The position numbers and the translations under genes were made by a program. A stretch of 64,000 nt of DNA from Muricea muricata. Lineage: Eukaryota; Cnidaria; Anthozoa; Malacalcyonacea; Plexauridae. The stretch covers positions 8,379,032 to 8,443,031 of the forward strand of contig OY979724.1 in the NCBI GenBank assembly GCA_963855995.1, given 5' to 3'. Positions 45,701 to 54,700 of this stretch are shown here, piece by piece. A model generated the notes under the pieces. That model made no database searches. It saw only the letters and a list, made by a program, of their open reading frames with translations, and was not told the origin of the DNA. Within the stretch, counting starts at the first letter, position 1; the number at the start of each line of letters is the position of its first letter.

Positions 45701-48700
45701 GTCAGCTACTTTGGTATCTGACAGGATGAGAAGTGGGAAATGATCCATTTAGTGTGTGTTGCAAGATGTATTGTATCCACTTCAGTAGTGACAACACACA
45801 ATGAATCCAGTATCAGGATGAATTCTGATGTCACGAATGTGAAAAATATAGATTATGTTCGTATTCTTATTCATTATGTATGCTGAGTTAAAAACAACCT
45901 CTCTTCCCCCACTGAATACCCAGGTCCCTCAATAGGGGTGCTGAAATTACATAAATATACGCATGCATAAATGAAAATACAGTGGTGTTGATTTTACGAG
46001 TATGCAGTAGTTAGTAGTATGAATAGCTCAAATTTAATACTTTTTGTAACAAATTCTGTGCGTAGCCAGCCCGACAATTTAGTCCCGCTAGGCAAATTTC
46101 AAGTGATTATCATTACTTACTTCTTTAGACATTGATTGTTTTCATAGTCAGTAAAACTAATCAGGTTGGCTACGCTTCTGAGCATATTTGAACACATTAA
46201 TACTTGTTTGCTGTAGTAATATAACATTTGGATCTATTCATGTTCGTAGATGCATAGATAATATATTATTACCTTGAGAAAGACGCGGAGAAATATTTTG
46301 AGACGCATGTGCTGTAGAACATCTGGCGTTTGCTTCACTTTGCATTTGCCGCCCCAACTGCCGCTGTGAATGTTTTATTTTCGACCTAAAACATTTAAAA
46401 ATACGTTACATTACGCTTATAGCCTTAAACAAATGTCTAACAAATTAAACTAAAACACACATTATATTTATTACTTACCTTCTTCTATATTCTAATGATA
46501 ACAGATGAGCCGCGAAGTCGCTATCGCTGCATTTGTCATATCCGGCCTCGATTTTTGAGCTTTTCCAAGCTTCAAATATATTGTTGCGTAAATATATTCT
46601 TTTATTCTGACTTCCCCATGATTTTCTTCGCATATTTTCGCTTTCGTATTTCTTTTTTCGCCCTGCACTTTCACGTTTACCGCCGCGCACACCTCGCCCC
46701 GGCAACGACGCCATCTTGATTACAATAAACTCCGCTTTGCATATTGAAATATGATATCGTTGGCCCAACGCTATCAAATTACACTATGCGCAGAACAAGA
46801 TGCGCAGATGGTGACACTGCCCCTTTAAGTGAATGTCAAAAGATGGCGAACGAAATCAAAGTACAAAACTGATGTAGCTGCACAAACATTTTGCCGATAG
46901 TAAGTTACTTTGAAATCACTTAAAACAGATATTGTGGTCGTAGATTGATTTAATTGCCTTTAGAATATACGCAAGCGATTTTAGCGTGGAATTTTGTGTT
47001 GAGTAGTTTACTAAGTAAATATATCTTAACTCGAGTGGAAATCATTTCAAAATTCAAGCCGGGAACAGTTGGGAGAATTTTATCAACTATACCGGTGTCC
47101 CGGCAGGTAGCGAAGTATCGAACATAAAAGCATACGAATAATCAAACTTATATAATAAAGACATGAAATACACATAAACGACGCTGCTCTTGTGGTCAGA
47201 GCATTGAAACGGAATTGCAAACGTGAAGAAGGTTCAATTCCTGCCGGAGTAAAAATGGATTCAATGTCAAAGAACTCGGAGGAATTCTACTGCCAAATCA
47301 AAAACTCTTATTTAAAATTGTCAAAAGTGTATAATTTTGCAGCAATTTTCTCTTGCTTATGCTTTTAGCGAAAATAATTCGCGTTTTTGCTGTGTGCCTG
47401 ATTGTATTCTTTTTGATCATTTTGAATTCATTATTATTAGCGATTGTGATTTAAGTTAGCTCGATCCATATGATCTACTGTAATATACATTTGAAGGTCT
47501 TGCCCTCCATTGTTTCTAAATGTAGGGTTTAGGGACCAGCCATAAAGTAAAAGGGGGCTGGGCAGCGAAAATAGGAGTCGGTCACTATTTTTGGGCACGG
47601 TTCTCAAAGGGGAACAGAAAAGTTAGGTACAATGGTTAGGTACAGGGTGGGTCATGTAAAAATATGCAGAAATTTATACAGCTACACATAATTTATGACG
47701 ATTCACACTGACCTGTGTCTCTCTTTACTTTGAACAAGAGTAATAGGTCATAGGATACTAGTGACTAAACTATATATTCTTGAGTAAAATACTGCATTAT
47801 AAATTAGACGTTAACTTAATAATTAGACGAACATGTTCATTCTCATTTTTTATCGCTGTGCCAAATATGCTACAAGTAATATACAGGCCCACACAGACCG
47901 GACGCGATTTCACAACGCGACGCGATTTTTCAATAATCAAAAGCAATTAAAAGCTAAAATGGGAAAAAAATTAGCTTGAAATGTACACCAAATTGCTTAA
48001 CTTGTTCAAGTCCTTTCGACGACTGGAAAAAATAGAACAGAATTAAAGCTAAAGGACGTTTAAAATCGAAAATTCTCGTCGCGTTTTAAATCGCGTCCGG
48101 TCTGTTTTGGCCTTAACAATTTGTACTTACAATTAACATTTACGCCCACAATACACAATGTATGGGTTTACTGACATAAAACAAAAACCCCCCTTGAAAT
48201 TACCATTTAAATCAGGTCTACCATATGTAGAAGATTCCAAAGAATTGCCTTTTTGTGTTCTATCTATATTTGCACCATCTAGCTATTGTATTACAAAACT
48301 ATCTGGCAAAAAATAGTGAAGTTGACATCTTTCGCTTTTTGGAAAGGGTGGGTCAGGATTTTTTGCAGCAATTTAAGGGAGGACTGTAGATTTTTCTGCA
48401 ACTATCAAGGGGTGGGCTGAAAATTAAGCATGCTCTGTATATTTGATTTTCCCAGCCAACCCATCTCTAACTTCATGATCGCTGTCTTTTTTGCTTTTTT
48501 GGGTGAATACTTACTAATAGTAATATCATAGTCACCTCGAAATCCTTTATTTTACTAGTGATGATTAACAACTAAATAACCCAATGAATATACACCAGGT
48601 AGGATTAGTAACTCATCGTACCTAATATTTATGCATTGCATGGGTACGATTACTAGCCAATCGTACCGAATGTTTATGCCAAACACCTGCGCTTATTAGT

Positions 48701-51700
48701 TATGCAAGACAGACATGAGCACACTCAGTTAACCTTTATTAATGTTAATGTTCTACACTGCACCACTACAGGGTGTCCCAAAAAAACCCAAAAACTATTG
48801 AAAATGATCTATTGTTAGAATTTCAATGCCTAGCACTAAATTGAACCCACGAGTGTATAAGCTATTGACATAACCGTCATAATTAATAGTAATACTCAGT
48901 GTTAACCATTGTTATGTCAGAGAAAAGAACTAAACCTACGAGTGCATATTAAAAATGCGATCAAATTTTATGCATGGGTTATTTTAGCCTATTCAATTTG
49001 GTTTTTATCAATATTCCCATGAGCAAAACAAACGTACTTTGCAAAGATATTTTAATTCTTTAACAAGTGCTAGGGCATTCAAATGTTAACAATAGGTGAT
49101 TTCAATAGTTTTTGGGTTTTTTTGGGACACCCTGTACAGAGATTAATTACAACACACAAAGTTTTATTCCATTTCAACTATAGTTAAATCCCCTAAAAGC
49201 GCTCCTATTGTCTCGGTGACAATAATATTACAAGCCTAGCGAGGTTTAGTAAAAGTCCTCAAGCCTCGAAAGGTTTAGTAAAAGTCTTTTACTAAACCTC
49301 CCTCGGCTTTCGGGTACTTTTAATCACTAAGCAACCTCAAAGCCAGGTATTAATTATTAGTAAACGCATGCTTTGAGGGATATTAGTGATTAAATGTCCC
49401 GTAAACCGAGGGAGGTTTAGTAAACCTTTACTAAACCTCTACTTTACTAAACTTTTACTAAACCTCCCGAGGTTTAAGGGACATTTAATCACTAATATAC
49501 CTCAAAGCATGCGTTTAGTTTGTAATAACATGATTGCTGAAGGAATAAACAATGCATTGACGCTTTTGTTTGGCGAAATCTCCTTATTGGATTGGTTCAG
49601 TGATTAGAATATTTACAAGCACCAGTGGCGTTGAAAGCTATGCGTTTATATTAGTATCAATAAGGTAGACAATAAAGCCATTGAAATTTGTGTGTAATTG
49701 AATTTGTTGTTGTAGTTTTGTTATTAATGAATATTGGATGAAGGATATTGAGTCTAAACGTCCCTCATGAATATATTGATGAGGGACGTTTAGAACTAAA
49801 TATCCCTCATCCCTGTGGTGGCGGGAAATACGTCAGTAAACGTCCCTGTTGAAACAAAAGAAACCAAGGCGATCATGTTATTACTAATAATTAATACCTG
49901 GCTTGAATAATATATACTAGATAATGGGGGGCTTGGACCCTGACTTAGAATATATAAGACTGTCTTGAACTGGAGAATGTCGGGCTTCCAAATTCAAGAG
50001 GCTTAGACTTGTAAATACTCAACTGTTTCTGCCTTGAATTTCGACATGTGTATGATCTCCACTCGAATTAAGACACATTTACCCTTTAGAAGTTTTTGTA
50101 TCAGTTTGGCTCAACCAACAATGTACGAAAGCTGAGGAGAGAGTTCAACTATCTTTTAACTCCGGACATCACACTGTCAGTCTGTACTTATAGTATAAAC
50201 TGAAGTGTTTCCTTTTGCATCCGGCCATAAGTAAAGAATGACAGTGTTCATTGCAAATTTAAGGTTTGCGATCTGTTGGGGGAGCGGTCAAATTTTGCTT
50301 AAGACAATTTAAAGAGAGTGTAGTCTGCAACAGGTTAAAGCGGAATACATGACTGACAAGCATGTGAGAGCCTAGCTCTAGCACAGAGTAGTTCAATACA
50401 GAGGTCTCACTCGGAGGTGCAAATGGCCCAGCTTGGCCGGCAGGTTGAAAGAAACGTCAGCGTCCACAGAAATGTCAACTGAATTTTAATACGTAGCGAA
50501 AAAAGAGATGAATGTAGATGTATGATATGCACAAGAGATCAGCGGTGTATGGCACTTGATAATTTGGGGGGGGGCACATCTTCATGTATTCATGTTCTGT
50601 ACAATCACATTCGTTTGAAATCAGTTAGTTTGGTGGTCTGTGAACACACACACACACAAAGACAAACGAGTATGTGCCCCACCCCTTATTACCAAGTGCC
50701 ACTGAAAACATCAAATAAGTTTAAAAATTTTATAATGAAAATTTCGTCCAAACAAAATACAAAACTAATCATACAAAGATATTACACTTATGCACTTGAC
50801 AATTTAGTTAAGCCAATGTGGTCATAGCAAGTCATTACTGATGATGTGATACAGCGTGAATGCAATCATTGTGTCGCGAGTTTAAAATGCAGATCGGCGT
50901 ACATATTCTATCAGATCAGTCACTTTGATATATTCACAACCTTTAATTTACGAATAAATGGAAACTAGGCTTAGCTACATTGCCGAACTTAACTGTTAGT
51001 GTGTTGTCTTAACTGTGAGTTTAGTGTGTGGATATTTTAGTTCGATTGTTCTGGCCATTGTTTCTGTTATCAGTTGCCTTGTTTAGCTGTGAAGTGAACA
51101 AAATAATACTCAACCATAGTGCATGTAGTCAGTGTACACTCTATAGTCTCTCATGTATAAATAGTTTGTTGACTTGTTGCATATACATAGATGATCCATT
51201 TTATAGTGAGCAGTGATGCTCCAAATGCGAAATGGGCGGTACAGAAACAGGTCATGATCAAGTTAAAGTGCATGATACAGAACATTCTCCGACGATGACA
51301 GAACTCCGCTCAGGAGTTACCAGGTTACTATTAGGCATGATTACACACTGCATTTTTCAACTTGCTATGCAATTTATGACTTAGGCCGATATCGATATCT
51401 AACATGCAAACAGTAGTCGGAAGAATCTAGAAGACTTCATAGTTATGGTACAGTATGGCCTCTGCCAAGATCCTTGTAAATCGGTTCCAAAAATGACGGG
51501 TTTCATGCAGAAGGAAACAACTCAGCAAAATGTTAAGTTTCCACATTTCAAATAACATCATATAGACTTGATAAACAAATGAGTTGAAAATTCACAATCT
51601 TTGTATACACAAAGTAGATTGATTTTCAAATATTAAATTTTCACTACAAAGACTTTAATACGATCAACTATCTAATCTTAATACTGTGGAGATCGGCAGA

Positions 51701-54700
51701 GGCGATATTATGTAATGACGATCAAAACATGAATTCTATATTCATGACAAAAATATTAAGTACAAATGTCAAAATGTATATTACTCTCTGTCGTCTCTGT
51801 GCACAAAGCTTGCACGCGTACGACGAAATTCGTTACCAGCCGATGCTTGATGTTCGAGTACGGAAACTTCCGAAATCAGAATCTTCGAACGCATAAAAGC
51901 AACACCCAAATTGTGCTCACACGAATGCATAGGCATCTACTTACAGTGGACATAAAAACTGATGTAGCTTCATTGCCTTTAGAATCAGGGACGGCGGATT
52001 AACTTTGGGAGATATTGTCACCTGAATAATCGAACTGTCCGCCATTTTGGATTAATTTTTAACCTCATTTTAAAACAATGTTTTGGTGACGTCACAACAG
52101 GGATAAGCTATTCAAAGCTTCTCCTAAATACCCACCACCAATAAAATATTTGTGAAACCTTTTCAGTCTGTGCTGAAATCCGATACACTTACCATGTGTG
52201 TGGTCATTGGAGAAGATCATTGTGTCGTAAGGAAAAAAAAATTGCGCGACCCCAGTTGTGACGTGTCATGCATATCTACAAGTATCCAAGATGGCGAACA
52301 ACTAAAGATTTCAAGTCAAAATATGTCACCAAATAAGGCAGATATAAAAATTCTTTAATTGACTTCTATATATTGTTTTGGAGTTTCTTTCAAATGAGAC
52401 AATAAAATTTTTGTTGCCATTTCCCTTTAAACACGTTGACCTCGTCAACCTGAGTTGATTTCCACAAGGGACGTGTACAGGTTTAAGATATTTACATGTG
52501 TGGGAAAAGTTAAAAAATATATATTCATTACTACAAAATTGAACAACTAAGGCATTTACAGGTAATTATATTTACATAAATTTGATTTCTACTAGCAATA
52601 TGTCTTTTGCAACCGAGATTTAAAGAGATGCATCATCATACATAAAACTTTTTTTCATATTGTTTGTTCGTGGTTTTGGTAAACAAAGACCAATTAAAAT
52701 ATCTCACTTTTGTTGATAAAGAGGTTGGTTAGTGAGGTTGGGCCTAGTTTATTTAAACGTTTATACATCATTCTTGCCTTGGTCTTCCTACCTTCACTGG
52801 TTCCCAACACAGTCCTCCTAAGGCAATCAAATGATCTTCATCATTACTGAAATTTGTGATAATTCTAGTGCTTCTATTCTAAAGCTTTTGCAGTCATTTA
52901 GATCGAGTTTAACAAAAGACATCTCATACCTCACAACAATATTTGAAGTATGGGTACATCAATTTATTATACACAGGGAAGAGTTTGTTTGTCAGTAAAT
53001 TCCTGTAAGCGCCGAAACGCAGAAATTCCGGCTGTTATATTTTACAGATATTATCGGTGTTACTGTCCCAAAATGAGTGCTGATCAATTGTTACTCCTAA
53101 ACCTTTGCATTTTTGAATTTTCCTGATAGGTGTATTGTCAATTTTTATCTTTAATTCTAAATCTGAAATATCTTTCATCATTGGTTTTGAGCCAATTAAT
53201 AATAAGAATTCAGTCTTTGCTACATTTAAGCTACGTTTATTGGCTATTAGCCACTTCCGAGGTTTTCTAGATCAGAATTTACTGCATTTTAAGTTCAGTT
53301 AAAACTTGCCTGAGACTCTGAGATCAATATCATCAGCGAATAGGCCAGGTTTTGTTTTGCTTAGGCATTTGGGTAGATCATTAATATATAGTAGGAAAAA
53401 CAGAGGTCCTAAAATGGAACTTTAAAGCAATTTTAATGTCCCAACTGTGATTTCCACCATAAAGTTTATACTATCTTCTGCTTGATCATGATAGACTTTC
53501 TTTCAACATGACGACCAGCATGCGCAGATCAACATGCGCGGACACAAAAACTTCAAAAGCTCCGTGTTTATTTGCGCACAGATCTCTGTATATTGCTGAA
53601 ACTACATAAAAATTGGGCGACGTAAGGTAGAAGCGCCCTGGCAGGAAATAATTAGCGATTACATGCTATATCTTTCCATCAAATATAGCACATCGAAGCT
53701 GCTTCCGAAATAATATGTTATGCTTGTTAGCAAAACTATCTAATTGCTCATTACAGTTTTTGAACACGAGTGACACTTGCTTATAATTTTGCTTACATCA
53801 ATTTCTTTCAGAACTCAAAAAAGTTTTTTGTAAAGAGTACAAGTGCAGAGCAGGAAATTTTCAACCGTTGCCTTGGATTGACAAAATGCAGTTCAAGCTG
53901 GAAAACCTCTACACAAAACTGTCTGTTGTAAAAAGAGAAAAATCTCGCTGGATAAAAACAAAAAAAAATGTTGAACTTTCTGACATTTTCGATGAAGATG
54001 AAGAGCCAGAATCAGGTCCAAGAATTATTCTAATCGAGGGGAGTCCGGGGACAGGTAAAACAACGCTAAGCTTGAAACTTGCGTATGACTGGGCCACAGG
54101 TAAAATGCCAAACAAGTTTCCAGAAGTAGAACTGGTTCTGTTGATCAAATGCCGGGATATGGAAGATAGCATTCAGGAATCAGCGAAGACGCAGCTTTTG
54201 CCTTGGGATAACGATCAATTGCGGAATGCTTTAGACTCTTTTATTCACTCGGGTAAGATAATGTTAATCATTGATGGCGTCGATGAGATCCCAAAAAGTG
54301 CGGAAAGTCATGTTGTGAACTTGTTAAACAGAAAAGTTCTGCGAAATTGTTATGTGGTCGTCACATCTAGGCAAGAGAAAGGAATGGAAGTGCGGAAATA
54401 TTGCGATAAACTATTAGAAATCGACGGCTTTTCAGATGAAAGTAGAAACAGTTTCATTGATAAATACTTCACAAGTAACATTGATCTTGCTCAAAAACTG
54501 CAGGAAAAGATACGAACAAGCACTGAGAACAATCTCCAATCGCTGGCCACAAACCCGTTGAATGCATTGCTGTTGTGTGTTGTTTTTGAAGATAATGATG
54601 GCGATCTACCTACTACGGTAACTGAGCTATATGAAAATATTATAGAGTGTATATGGACACGCTATTGTAAAAGGAAAAGACCGGACGAAAAAGCTATCTC

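Larger units (their letters stand above)
39236..46824. mobile_element. Complete Kolobok-like TTAA DNA transposon, 7.6 kb
   Basis: Terminal inverted repeats of about 40 bases with no mismatch noticed: AGGGGCAGTGTCACCATCTG CGCATCTTGTTCTGCGCATA at the left and its complement at the right. TTAA flanks both ends (39232-39235 and 46825-46828). It carries two genes: a cargo gene on the plus strand (39364-40692) and the transposase on the minus strand (46714 to 42168). Both have open frames across all exons, and the TIRs match, so this copy may be recent and perhaps active. TTAA target, transposase motifs and layout point to the Kolobok superfamily; piggyBac also uses TTAA but its transposase motifs differ. 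The host site is the large intron of NLR copy 2. Confidence 0.92.
46830..53811. other. Large intron of NLR copy 2, right part
   Basis: No exon recognised. It contains blocks shared with copy 1 (47025-47660 with 9875-10500; 49890-50330 with 10600-10980; 51440-51620 with about 12080-12380; 53425-53811 with 12840-13590), a 1.37-kb private insert (48517-49885), and a LINE remnant (52735-53420). ORFs at 50522-50827, 51766-52002 and 52152-52358 have no counterpart in copy 1. Confidence 0.65.

Noticed and set aside
39236..46824. piggyBac element
   Set aside because: TTAA target fits, but the transposase motifs (GDGQCDSPG, DVWHKSK) and TIR starts look Kolobok-like rather than piggyBac.
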